64,000 nucleotides of DNA, from assembly GCF_045679555.1 (NCBI RefSeq), contig NC_092089.1:1750663-1814662 (forward strand), read 5' to 3'. The first letter of the stretch is position 1. Every line of letters begins with the position of its first letter. Below the pieces are notes generated by a model, which searched no databases, was not told the origin of the DNA, and saw only the letters and a program-made list of their open reading frames with translations. The position numbers and the translations under genes are program-made. The stretch is from Salvelinus alpinus. Taxonomy: Eukaryota; Chordata; Actinopteri; Salmoniformes; Salmonidae. Below, piece after piece: positions 54,983 to 63,900 of this stretch.

Positions 54983-57900
54983 CAGTAGTGGTATGCTGTC
55001 CTCTATCTTCACCTTCTCTCTCTTTCTTTTTCTTTCCCTCTCTCTAGCAGAGAAGAGTACCGTTGGTTACGCTGAGTCAGGCTATGGAGAGTTCTGTTCC
55101 TGCCTGGCTGCGCACTGTCTATCTCTCTGTCTCCTTGGAGATGATTGGATAATAGCCTATGCTGACTAGAAGTCCATTCTGCACAGAAATACATTGTCTC
55201 ATTTAATATCACCGTGACAGAGAGATAGAGGCTCCACAGAGCGTGTTAACTACCATACCTTGGTTTAGCCTTGAGTTGATCTGACTGTCTCTCAGATGCA
55301 GCCACACATTACACTTCCTGTTCTTTTTTGCGCTACTGTGAAATAAGTCTCTGCCATTGGTTGGTAGATGGAGCCCCTCCTCTTTGGTTCTTAAAGCTGT
55401 ACACGCACACGTGACAAATAGTCTGGTCTGGTCTGGATTGTATTATTTGTTTACAGTCTGTGGGTAGAAGTTGGCCCTACATAACCTAGGATAAGTTTAT
55501 CCTACTGCTGTGACGGGCTGACCACACAGAACTCCTTCTACGTTTACAAATACCATACAACTTGGCTCTTTTTCAGCATTTCTCCTGAAATGTACATTGT
55601 GATTTTGATTAGAAAAATATCAAAACAATAAACCTGTGTAATTGAAATACAGATGAATAGAGGTATTCAGCCTATGGAACTAAGAACTAGAGGTCGACCG
55701 ATTAATCGGAATGGCCGATTAATTAGGGCCGATTTCAAGTTTTCATAACAATCGGTAATCGGCATTTTTGGACACCAATCATGGCCGATTACATTGCACT
55801 CCACGAGGAGACTGCGTGGCAGGCTGACTACCTGTTATGCGAGTGCAGCAAGGAGCCAAGGTAAGGTGCTAGCTAGCATTAAACTTATCTTATAAAAATC
55901 AATCTTAACATAATCACTAGTTAACTACACATGGTTGATATTACTAGTTTATCTAGCTTGTCCTGTGTTGCATATAATCGATGCGGTGCCTGTTAATTTA
56001 TCATTGAATCACAGCCTACTTCACCAAATGGGTGATTTAACAAGCGCATTCGCGAAAAAAGCACTGTCGTTGCTCCAACGTGTACCTAACCATAAACATC
56101 AACGCTTTTCTTAAAATCAATACACAAGTATATATTTTTAAACCTGCATATTTAGTTAAAAGAAATTCATGTTAGCAGGCAATACATGAATTTCTTTTAA
56201 CTAGGGAAATTGTGTCACTTCTCTTGCGTTCTGTGCAACAGAGTCAGGGTATATGCAGCAGTTTGGGCCGCCTGGCTCGTTGCGAACTGTGTGAAGACTA
56301 TTTCTTCCTAACAAAGACAGCCAACTTTGCCAAACGGGGGATGATTTAACAAAAGCGCATTTGCGAAAAAAGCACAATCGTTGCACGACTGTACCTAACC
56401 ATAAACATCAATGCATTTCTTAAAATCAATACACAGAAGTATATATTTTTAAACCTGCATATTTAGTTAAAAGAAATTCATGTTAGCAGGCAATATTAAA
56501 CTAGGGAAATTGTGTCACTTCTCTTGCGCTCATTGCACGCAGAGTCAGGGTATATGCAACAGTTTGGGCCGCAAGGCTCATTGCGAACTAATTTGCCATT
56601 TTACGAGAACAGTCTGTAAAAAATAAAGATGGAAGATAGAGGAGAAAAGAGTGAGTGAGAGGTCAAGGACAGAAGAGAGACAGGAGGAGGTAGGCAACAA
56701 AACATGAACCAATGACTCACCAGATAGTGGAGAGAGAGAGGGCATGATAGAGGGAAGGGGAGACAGAGAGAACGGAGTACAGTGTATAAACAGTGAAAAG
56801 GATAGAAAGAGAATGAGGGAGGAGGAAAGAGACAGAAAGAGGAAGAGAGATATACAGAGAAAGAGAGCTAGAGGGAGATGGGGAGAGAGAGAGAGGGAGA
56901 TGGGGAGAGAGAGAGAGGGAGATGGGGAGAGAGAGAGAGAGGGAGATGGGGAGAGAGGGAGATGGAAAGAGGGAGATGGAGAGAGGGAGAGAGGGAGATG
57001 GGGCGAGAGAGAGAGGGAGACGGGGAGAGAGAGAGAGGGAGATGGGGAGAGAGAGAGAGAGAGAGAGAGGGAGATGGGGAGAGAGAGGGAGAGGGAGAGG
57101 GGGAGAGAGAGAGAGAGAAAGAGAGAGATAGGGAGAGGGGGAGAGAGAGAGAGAGAGAGGTGGTGAGCTAGAGGAAGATGGGGAGAGGGTGAGCTAGAGG
57201 GAGATATAGCTGTGGATACTCCATTACTTCCCCCGGTCTGCAGATTGGATGAATAATTTAATAAGGCAGTGATGACATCACACCAGGACCACAGGAAGCA
57301 CTGAAGAAATTCCACCATCTCTTTCTCCCTCTCTGTCTCCCTCTCCCACTCTGCCCCATACACTTACCTGTCCATCCCTGAAAAAGAATGAGTACAGCCC
57401 ATCTAATCCTATCTCTCTCTCCTTTCCATCATCTATCTGACCATTCTAGATAGAAACGACATTCCACTGCACCCATCTATGTATGCATCTCTCTCTTGTT
57501 CCCCTTCTCTGTCCCTCTACTCTGGAATGCGGAGAATTCTCCCCGTGTTTTTGTCACCCTTCTCTCTGCTGGTTTAGTTTTTATTCCCAAGAGAGGACAG
57601 TTTCAGACGTGGTGTTGTGTACATAATATTAGATGGAAGGTGGCTTCAGTGAATACTGTAGTTTGTTACTACCTCCACATTTTCACCCCAAATCAGCACC
57701 TCAGTCAGCAACTAGGCCTATAGTCATCATCATCATCATCATCATCATCATCTAACTCACCTGTAGTTCTTGACTCCCAGGTTCTTCCTCCATCAGCTGT
57801 TCCTCTCACCTCCACCTCTTCTTCCTCTACCTCTTCTTCCTCTACCTCTTCTTTCTTCTTTTCTCCCTCCTCTTTTCTCTGTCCATCCATCCTCCACAGG

Positions 57901-60697
57901 TTCCCTTCACTGGCTGAGCACCCAATCTGCTGCGAGGGACATAACTCAGGTTGTCCAATCGCATCCTCTGCTTTCTGGAACATTTCCCTAAAAGCAGCCA
58001 ATGAGGTGAGGGGAGGTGGTTGCAGGAAGGTGGCCTGGGCCTGGGAGGTGTACTCCCATTGGATTCCGTCGCTGTCCGTCTTTTCCCTTCTCCACTTGAG
58101 GTTGTAGAGGAAGTCAGGGTCAGGGGTTACGACTGTGGGATCAGGATCCGGTTCAGTTATTAGTTGGTAGGCCGGGGAGCTGTGTTTGCTACGGTTACGC
58201 AGTTCCTTGAAGGTCATCACTTTTGAACCCGACCCTGACGTTGACCCAGATGACGACGTTGACCCGGAAGTAGATTTCTTCAGGGTTTCCTCATTGGATT
58301 TTCTAACTTCCAAGGGCGGGGTCAGGATTTCACCATCGGGGGAGAAAGCCATGAGCCAATCAAATCGCTCAGGGCGTAAAGAGTTGGCGAGAAGGGTGCA
58401 AACCTTGAGGGAGGGCAGGGTAGGGGGGACAGGGGGTAAGGGACGCGGGGGAGGAGGGGGAGGGGTTTCGGAGAGCACAGGGGAATATTTGAAAGTCTGG
58501 AAGTGAACATTGTTAGAGGTGTTGGTATTGCCAGTGCTGTAGTAGGAGTCAGATGCTAGGCTAACGTTAGCCCCAAACCCACTGTTTCTCTTCCTCCTTC
58601 TCACCATGTCAGTGAAAGACGTGGTTCTAAACACATCTCTGCTCTCCTCTTTCTCTCCCTCATCCTCCTTTACTCCTCCACATATATCAGTCTCTCTATC
58701 CCTCTCCAGCCCTGACCTCCCTCCTCCATCTCTCCAGCCATCCACAGCCAACCCATCTATATCATACTGCTCCTTAGCCCTCTTCTCTTTTCTCCTCATC
58801 CCTAGATCTTGTGTCTGTCCAGGCCTGGAGGTGTGGTGGGTCTCTCCCTCTCCCTCCTCCTCCAGTCCCCCCACACAAACCCCCAGCTCTGGGCTGAGTT
58901 TGAGGAGCTCAGCCTGGGTCAGTCCTGCTAGCACCAGTAGCTTACGGATCTCATCATCCAACGCATGGAAAGAGGGAGGAGGGGGGATGGCAGGGGGAGT
59001 GGTGGAGTTGGAGATGGAAATGGTGGGGGCAGGGGGGAGAGGAGGGGGGCGAGAGGTGGGAGGGGGGAGGGACAGGGGGGTCTTCCCGCATCCTGCTTGG
59101 AGGGTGGCGAGATGCTGAGCCTCCTTACGGGCTAGGTGCTTCCTCCGAGGGGGAGGGATGGGGGGAGTGGAGGAGGGGAGGGAGAATGGGAGAGGGGAAG
59201 ATTTGTAGAGAGTAAAGTAAGGGATGGGCTGACAGAGAAGAGGAGGGGGGACGGAGCGTGGGGAAGGAGGGAGGGCCTTCTCACACCTGAAGGTGTAGAA
59301 AGTGGGGGATGAGGATGGAGAGGTGCAGACAGAGACAGAGGGGGTGATGTCACGGCTGATGTTGATGTAGGTGTGGAGTTCAGAGTTCACGCTGGCATAG
59401 CGGGCAGGGGGTTTGGGGGGTCTCGGTGGGGGCTCTATGGGCGAAGAGGTCTCTGATTGTAAGACCAGGGGCTCGTCACAGTCTGAAGGTGCTGTCAGGT
59501 CCACTCCAGCATCAGAGAACTCCTGGGAATCTCCCAACGACCCCCCCCGGCCCTTATACAGCTTCCAAGACATATCCACGTTCCCCATCTCATCCAGAAC
59601 ATCAGAGAGATCCTCCTTGCCCAGATCGCCTAAATCCAGTCCCTTCTCATGGAGCCTGGCGATGTGGGCCAGCTTCACCTGCCTGTTGACACTCTCCAGT
59701 CGGTCCAGGTGATCCAGTCGATCCCTCAGTAGATCCCCCTGAGGATCCCCCTCCAGGTCCCAGCGAGCCACCTGAATCACCTGGCTAAAGCGCTCCATCT
59801 TTCCAAAGTCTCCCACTGACTCCAGGAAGTCCAGGAGGCCTAGTTTGGCGACCTCTGACCCTAAGCCTGTCTGACCTTTGACCCCCAGGTAGGAGGGGGA
59901 GGCGGGGGCGGAGGGGTAGCCCTCGTCTGAGGAGCAGGCGTGTGGGGGGGGGGAAGGGCAACGAGAGACAGAGGGGGGTTTGGGGTTGAGGAGCAGGACA
60001 GGGGGTGAACGGGAGGCTGGGTAGCGTTCAGGAACGTGAATGAGAGTGTCGTCCTGAGAGATTGACAGATCAGCGTTCCACTTGTGGCCAGAGGACGAGA
60101 GAGAGGTGGAGAGATCGGCGCAGTCTGACTCCAGATCGGAGCAGGAGCTGATGGAAGTGGAGGATGAGGAGGTGGAGGAGGTCAGGGAGAGATCCAGGAG
60201 AGAGGGAGGGCAGTCGCAGCACGATGGGACCAACGTGTCATCATCATCATCATCATCTCCCTCCTCCTCATCATCAACTTCAACATCCACACTGTTTTCC
60301 TCTTCCTCCTCTGTTTCTTTCTTGTTATCCATCTCTTCCTCCGTTTCTTTCTTGCTGTCTATGACCACATCTGTGTTCTTGTTAACATCTGCATTTTCCT
60401 CATCTTTTTTTCCTTTCTCCAGTTCCAGGGCATTAGGGGGGTGGGCCGGGGCCAGGACCTGAGGCTGGGGCTTGGGCTGAGAGGGGCTGGCCTGTGTCTT
60501 GGTCTTGCCCCCTGTCCCCTCCTGTCTCTGGGGTAGCAGGGGAGGTGGTGGAGGGGGCTGAAGCTTCAGCTGCTGTCTGATGGAGATGGTATTGTTGTTG
60601 TTGTGGTTATGGTTGAACAGACTGTTATTGTCCTGGGGGGAATGGCCGTCACAGCACAGACAAGGCAGGCTGGGTTCATTACAGTTGGGGTCCAGAT

Positions 60698-60728
<31 letters not shown>

Positions 60729-61121
60729 GGCGCGTTTCGACACAGCTGCTGCTGCACGGACACTTTTGGGTTTGGGTTTGGTCGTAGAGAGGGGAGCTGT
60801 GTTTCTCTGTAAACCCAATCTGGACTGACCCAAGGGGGCACGAGGCTGGACCCCCACCCTGGTCCTGGAAGACTCAGGGGTCGCTTTGGTGGCGCGCCGA
60901 GGAGAGGAAGAGGAAATGGTGTTCATGTTTTTGTCTTCCCTCTGGGAAACAGTGCCGTGTGGCTTTGGTTCCGCTGCGGTGGTGGTCCGCCTGCTCGTGT
61001 CGATGCGACGAGGCCTCAAGGGCGGAGCGAAGGTTCGGCTAGAGGAGTGCATTTTAGGAATAATAGTTTTATAATTGTCAATTATTTCTGTTTCTATAGA
61101 AACAGGGGTTCTGTTTTCTAT
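43604..61121 (-). CDS. rusc1: RUSC1-like RUN and SH3 domain adaptor (whole gene model)
   Basis: Eleven coding exons on the - strand (61052-57761, 52732-51731, 48693-48571, 48328-48252, 46162-45988, 45439-45334, 45247-45201, 45045-44528, 44428-44184, 44081-43923, 43769-43604) join in phase to 5910 bases, 1969 residues from the ATG at 61052. RUSC1 proteins are cytoplasmic and vesicle-associated adaptors linked to neurotrophin signalling and trafficking. Matching blocks are [50 protein letters not shown], the RUN domain (about 1475-1660: [62 protein letters not shown]), [22 protein letters not shown] and the C-terminal SH3. It is about twice as long as human RUSC1 (902 residues) because of an expanded Pro-rich and acidic N-terminal half. 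Adjacency to ASH1L agrees with mammalian order. RUSC2 is the alternative but fits synteny less well. Confidence 0.87.
43923..44081 (-). CDS. rusc1: rusc1 exon 10
   Basis: Encodes [20 protein letters not shown] and an acidic linker ending NPRPLR. Acceptor CCTCCCCAG, donor CCTCAG/GTAATG. Confidence 0.92.
44184..44428 (-). CDS. rusc1: rusc1 exon 9
   Basis: Encodes [20 protein letters not shown] and, at the end, [19 protein letters not shown], both conserved in RUSC1. Donor AACCAG/GTGCGC. Confidence 0.92.
44528..45045 (-). CDS. rusc1: rusc1 exon 8, end of the RUN domain
   Basis: Encodes [20 protein letters not shown] and [20 protein letters not shown] (RUN C-terminus), then a Ser/Glu-rich linker of about 130 residues. 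Acceptor CTCTGTCAG, donor GGACAG/GTGAGC. Confidence 0.93.
45201..45247 (-). CDS. rusc1: rusc1 exon 7
   Basis: 47 bases encoding [15 protein letters not shown] in the RUN domain. Acceptor CGTTCAG, donor CAGTG/GTAAGT. Confidence 0.92.
45334..45439 (-). CDS. rusc1: rusc1 exon 6
   Basis: Encodes [20 protein letters not shown] and [14 protein letters not shown] in the RUN domain. Donor CTCAA/GTAAGA. Confidence 0.93.
45988..46162 (-). CDS. rusc1: rusc1 exon 5
   Basis: Encodes [20 protein letters not shown] and [20 protein letters not shown] in the RUN domain. Acceptor CTTTCTAG lies at the edge of a long purine-rich minisatellite. Confidence 0.94.
46165..46750. repeat. Purine-rich minisatellite next to a rusc1 acceptor
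   Basis: Roughly 20 copies of GGAGAGAGGGAAGAGAGGAG with GGGGAGAAATA inserts, period 30 to 40 bp. On the coding strand it is pyrimidine-rich and starts right at the acceptor of exon 5, so it may act as an extended polypyrimidine tract. Confidence 0.9.
46892..47482. repeat. 46-bp satellite, about 13 near-identical copies
   Basis: The unit is AGACAACCTAGCACCTTGTT followed by AATGGAGGCAGACTAGGGAT and ATCTGA. I see no differences among the inner copies, which indicates recent amplification. No interruption. Confidence 0.97.
47483..48251. other. rusc1 intron DNA
   Basis: Mostly unique. It contains a SINE core (48010..48090) with AAGTCGCTCTGGATAAGAGC. No coding exon. Confidence 0.6.
48252..48328 (-). 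CDS. rusc1: rusc1 exon 4
   Basis: Encodes [20 protein letters not shown] and TLVQK, the first helices of the RUN domain. Acceptor GTCCACAG, donor CAGAAG/GTCAGT. Confidence 0.93.
48420..48555 (+). mobile_element. tRNA-derived SINE with conserved core
   Basis: A head with GGTTGTGGGTTCGATTCCCA (B box) is followed by AAGTCACTCTGGATAAGAGC and a TAAATGATTAAAATGTAAAT tail. It lies in a rusc1 intron. Confidence 0.75.
48571..48693 (-). CDS. rusc1: rusc1 exon 3
   Basis: Encodes [20 protein letters not shown], then [13 protein letters not shown], matching the segment before the RUN domain. Acceptor AATCTCAG, donor AAAGAG/GTACGA. Confidence 0.85.
48694..49120. other. rusc1 intron, unique
   Basis: AT-rich, with a short TAGCATAGTGA triple repeat near 48885..48910. 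No coding signal. Confidence 0.5.
49121..49280. mobile_element. Foldback MITE copy 4
   Basis: CAGGTTGGTGGCACCTTAGT at left and CAGCAGCCTCCTGTGGTA at right; central TGGAATGGTATCAAATACAT and AACACCTGGTTGATGCCATT. Opposite orientation to copy 3. Confidence 0.85.
49540..51705. repeat. ACAG array and 40-bp minisatellite with higher-order structure
   Basis: The left part (49540..49980) is (ACAG)n with interspersed GGGCGATAGAGATGTAGATA. The right part is about 40 copies of a CAGACAGGCGAGCAGGGTGT unit followed by TAGACAGACTAACAGAGTGA variants. A segment of about 580 bp around 50080..50660 recurs at about 50664..51180 with the same order of variants, so there is a higher-order repeat. It ends 26 bases before the splice donor of rusc1 exon 2. 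Confidence 0.95.
51731..52732 (-). CDS. rusc1: rusc1 exon 2, Pro/Tyr-rich
   Basis: 334 codons. Begins [20 protein letters not shown]; has three tandem copies of a 13-residue unit ([12 protein letters not shown] type, 52500..52590), a Ser/Asp/Tyr-rich part ([23 protein letters not shown]), then [20 protein letters not shown] and a Pro-rich end. Acceptor GACTGGGCAG, donor GCTGA/GTAAGA. Both neighbours are tandem arrays. Proline clusters are likely SH3 or WW ligands (inference). Confidence 0.82.
52795..53335. repeat. G-rich 20-bp minisatellite upstream of an acceptor
   Basis: About 25 copies of GGGGGCAGGTAGGGGTAGTT and variants. Four G-runs per unit pair make it G-quadruplex prone on the + strand. 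On the rusc1 coding strand it reads as CCCC-rich DNA 60 bases upstream of the exon 2 acceptor. Confidence 0.93.
53336..53880. other. rusc1 intron, unique
   Basis: No exon or repeat recognised. Confidence 0.5.
53881..55005. repeat. 33-bp minisatellite, about 34 copies
   Basis: The unit is CTGTACAGTAGTGGTATGCT followed by GTTCTCTCTCTCT. GTTCTC and GTCCTC versions and CTCTAT/CTCTCT versions are interspersed; copies with GTCCTC increase to the right. Confidence 0.96.
55006..55687. other. rusc1 intron, unique
   Basis: No exon or recognised repeat. Confidence 0.5.
55688..56590. mobile_element. Second AGAGGTCGACCGATTA element, partial
   Basis: Starts with TAGAGGTCGACCGATTAATC and matches the reverse complement of 10762 down to about 9700. 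It lacks the HpaI SINE and the solo LTR, and carries GTTATGCGAGTGCAGCAAGG at the SINE position. A block of about 200 bases (AAAAAAGCACTGTCGTTGCT to AAGAAATTCATGTTAGCAGG) is present twice (about 56050..56230 and 56360..56540). The right end is lost. Confidence 0.75.
56840..57170. repeat. GA-rich minisatellite
   Basis: Units of GGGAGATGGGGAGAGAGAGA with variable GA length. Confidence 0.9.
57171..57760. other. rusc1 intron with a (CAT)n at the donor
   Basis: Contains an exon-like 10-base segment at 57368..57377 flanked by good splice sites and a CAT triplet run at 57725..57752, 8 bases past the exon 1 donor. If the intron is retained the protein ends in polyaspartate. Confidence 0.5.
57761..61052 (-). 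CDS. rusc1: rusc1 first large coding exon
   Basis: 1097 codons. In order: a basic Ser/Thr-rich start, [18 protein letters not shown] near residue 125, Pro-rich segments, an acidic run (about 225-275, mostly Glu then Asp), [11 protein letters not shown] near 300, a predicted helical block (400-500: [20 protein letters not shown] ... [20 protein letters not shown] ... [20 protein letters not shown]), many polyproline motifs, [15 protein letters not shown] near 945 and [14 protein letters not shown] near 985. It ends ACTACAG/GTGAGT in phase 1. The frame is also open upstream to the exon acceptor at 61121, so an exon 1 start (63685) would add 24 residues. Confidence 0.87.
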
Positions 61122-61266
61122 CTAAAGGATGGAGAGATCCAAAACATGACGGTCACATCTAGGCTTGACTCCAAAGATCCTGCAACATCAAAAGAGACAT
61201 GCAGTCAATAGAGGCACAACAGATAATAGAGATGAGAGGAGTCTGTGCTTCCATGTTCCTCTAACT
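61122..61266. other. rusc1 intron 1, part next to the acceptor
   Basis: Acceptor CCATCCTTTAG (- strand) ends at 61122. It is followed by unique DNA up to the hAT element and its left target duplication (CTCTAACT at 61259..61266). Confidence 0.6.
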
Positions 61267-62351
61267 CAGTCCTTCTCAAATAGTGGGGCGCGCCGCAGGG
61301 AGTAGTTTTTTTTTGCACCGAACAAGAGCACACAGCAGGAGATATGAAGTGCAGATAACAAACCCTTAAGAGACACCATTGAAAAATATTTAACAGGGAT
61401 GAAAAGAAAGGCGGAGAGAGTCGGAGATAATGAGACAAACGTAAGTCTCCCGAAAGCTAAGACGAGGAACTATGACGACGCGTATGTAGCGCTTGGCTTC
61501 ACTGTGACTACGGTGAGAGACGAGGAAAGACCGGTATGTTTACTGTCTAAAAATGTTGGCAGCGGATAGCATGAAGCCAAATAAATTAAGGCGTCACTTA
61601 AAGACATTACACCCCAATCCCGCTGATAAGCCGCTTGAATTTTTTCAGCGAAAACGTGCCGAATATTACCAACAATCGTCCCGCTTTGTGAATGCTACTT
61701 CAGTAAACCAGCCAGCACTGTTATTATCATATCAGGTGGCGTACCAAATTGCTCAGTGCAAAAAAAACACTCCATAGCAGAGAAGCTGATACTGCCTGCA
61801 GCATTAGACATGGTCTCTGTCATGCTGGATGATGCAAGTGCTGCAAAAATAAAAACTATGACTTCCTCATTTTGAAGAAAAAAAAATCAGCACAATTTGT
61901 TTTATTCATTTTTGTTTTATAGGTCAAAGTGTTTCATATATTGTGCTCCTGAGTTAATGTTGATGATCAATTTGAATGTATTATTATTTATTGATTATAA
62001 TAAATTTTATTTTTCAGTATCAAATGGTAAAAAAATGTTTACAGTTTAAATAAGGCTTGAATTTTTTTTAACATTTCAGGCAAATCAATGCACTTTAACT
62101 ATTTTCTGTTACAGACTAAAAAACAATGTTAATAAAGTTATTCTTTGTTGTAAGTTGATCTATATTTCTTTCTTTTTTGTTTTTTTTGTTTTCTTTAATG
62201 TTAATAAGGATAAAATGTTATGCAGAGGTGTACTTATAACAATTTTATAGACAAATGATACTATTTACAGTCGCGGCGGAGAGTTGGGGGGCGCGAAATG
62301 TTTACTTCTTCCTAGGGGGGGCGTAACAGAAAATAATTGAGAAGCACTGCT
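61267..62351 (+). mobile_element. hAT element remnant with 8-bp target duplication
   Basis: Ends CAGTCCTTCTCAA and TTGAGAAGCACTG are inverted repeats and the flanks are the 8-bp direct repeat CTCTAACT (61259..61266, 62352..62359), the hAT hallmark. An internal fragment encodes a BED-zinc-finger-type start (MKPNKLRRHLKTLHP, then PLEFFQRKRAEYYQQSSRFV) typical of ZBED/hAT transposases. The rest is deleted. Confidence 0.92.
61490..61777 (+). pseudogene. hAT transposase N-terminal fragment (BED finger)
   Basis: LGFTVTTVRDEERPVCLL and CLKMLAADSMKPNKLRRHLK carry the Cys and His ligands of a BED finger but lie in different frames because two bases are missing near 61545. Stop after KKNTP at 61777. 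The catalytic domain is absent. Confidence 0.85.
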
Positions 62352-62846
62352 CTAACTGCACAAGGGACCCACTTGTTCTTGTTCATAAGAAATGTTATAA
62401 GTTAAATCATCCCCTTGTTTGTTCCATAGAGCTATTGGTCCTTTTCTGCTGTATAATGACCTCCTCAGTGCTGGGACTAGTTAGATGAAAATTAAATCCT
62501 CCTCTCCTCACTCCTATCCTCCCTCCCTCTCTCTATATATAAACAGACAGAGAGACAGACACATGCACACGCACACACACGCAAACACACACACCTAAAT
62601 TCAATGTCAGTGATAGAGAGGAGATCCCCATGAAAAGAGTTGGGACCTAATGAAGGATTGTCATCCTTCAGCATCCCAGTCTGAGATTCAGCTTGATGGA
62701 GTGATGACGTTAAACCCTTGAGAAAGGATGTACTGTAACTCTCACTCTGACAAATAGGTTAAGTATAGGCCAAGTAAATTGAATCGTGATAAGTTCATTT
62801 TGATTATCTCAATTCTAAACTTATTTGCATTAAAATAAATATTGAC
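62352..62846. other. rusc1 intron 1 DNA
   Basis: Unique DNA with short ACACAC runs at 62560..62590. Confidence 0.5.
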
Positions 62847-63024
62847 ATTTATTTTAACTAGGCAAGTCAGTTAAGAACAGATTCTTACCTACTATGACGG
62901 CCTAGGAACACTGCCTTGTTCAGGGGCAGAACGACAGATTTTTACCTTGTCAACTCAGGGATTCGATCTAGCAACCTTTCAGTTACTGGCCCAACGCTCT
63001 AACCACTAGGCTACCTGCTGCCCC
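62847..63024 (-). mobile_element. HpaI SINE
   Basis: On the - strand: GCAGCAGGTAGCCTAGTGGT, the GAGCGTTGGGCC A box, GATCGAATCCCTGAGTTGAC, the CCCTGAACAAGGCAGTG core and the TTAACTGACTTGCCTAGTTA tail. Confidence 0.92.
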
Positions 63025-63682
63025 AACATATACAAACATCTTTAGTGAACAAGATCAAATTATTTAGAGCAGAAAATCCTCAATTGCGCAATGACTAACG
63101 TACAGGCTGTCTTTTAAAACTCATCCACTGCCAATGCTAAACACACTGCTCATATTCCTCCACAGCAGCACCGTGCCCTTCACATCAAACGGGGAGAAGA
63201 AGGTAGGCCCATATAAATCATAACCTGAACAGCGCTTAGTCGGGCCTGGGACACGTCGCCCTGTTCAGAACCGTTAGAATAACCGTTAGAATAACGCCCC
63301 GTAACCGCAGAGCACATCACCTGCTGGAGTTTCGGTATTTACCATCGGATTTATCGACCTGAAGTGGCGGATGGAGACCGTGGAAAGGGGGAGGGGGGGG
63401 GGGTACCTCAAGCCGCATCGTCCTGACACAGCCACCCCCCGCTACTATGACAAAATGTATCGCAATGTTTATTAAATGAACTATAACATGATTATGTCTG
63501 TCATTCTAGTAAACAACCGTAGGCTATAAATCAAGAAAACGGTTATCGACATTGGATAACTGTATCTGGGGTTGTGTGCAGGTGTTGAAAGCATAGCAAA
63601 ACGTATAGCCTAGATCTCGGTAAATAGAGAGCATTTGATCAACAACACCTATAATCATATGATTGTGAGATATTTGACTCAC
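63025..63682. other. rusc1 intron 1, 5' part
   Basis: Unique DNA with a poly-G run (about 63392..63403). No exon seen. Confidence 0.5.
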
Positions 63683-63900
63683 CATCGGCTCGGTTGAGGA
63701 GAAGATGGAGATGCTGGATCCCGTTCTCGGTAAACGGAGGCGAGCGCGCGCAACCCCGTCCGACCAACGAACAGCCTCTCCACGGGTTAAAGCGAGAGCT
63801 CTCTCCTCTCGCGACCACCTTATCTTTCGTCATCCGCCTCTTTCTCTAGCTCCTGCGCCGGGACCACACCCCTCTTCTGCCTCACCACTCAATCTCCCTC
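63683..63900 (-). promoter_or_regulatory. rusc1: rusc1 5' exon and promoter
   Basis: A CpG-rich segment (GCGAGCGCGCGC) ends at a consensus donor on the - strand, CCGATG/GTGAGT. The last three exon bases are ATG, in frame with 23 open codons at the start of the next exon and then the main ORF. The boundary of the exon at its 5' end is not fixed. Beyond 63840 the sequence is pyrimidine-rich on the + strand. Confidence 0.55.

Noticed and set aside
56700-56725. Donor-like CTATCTG/GTGAGT on the - strand in a rusc1 intron
   Set aside because: No acceptor within a reasonable distance upstream and no coding signal; surrounding sequence is GA/CT repeat.
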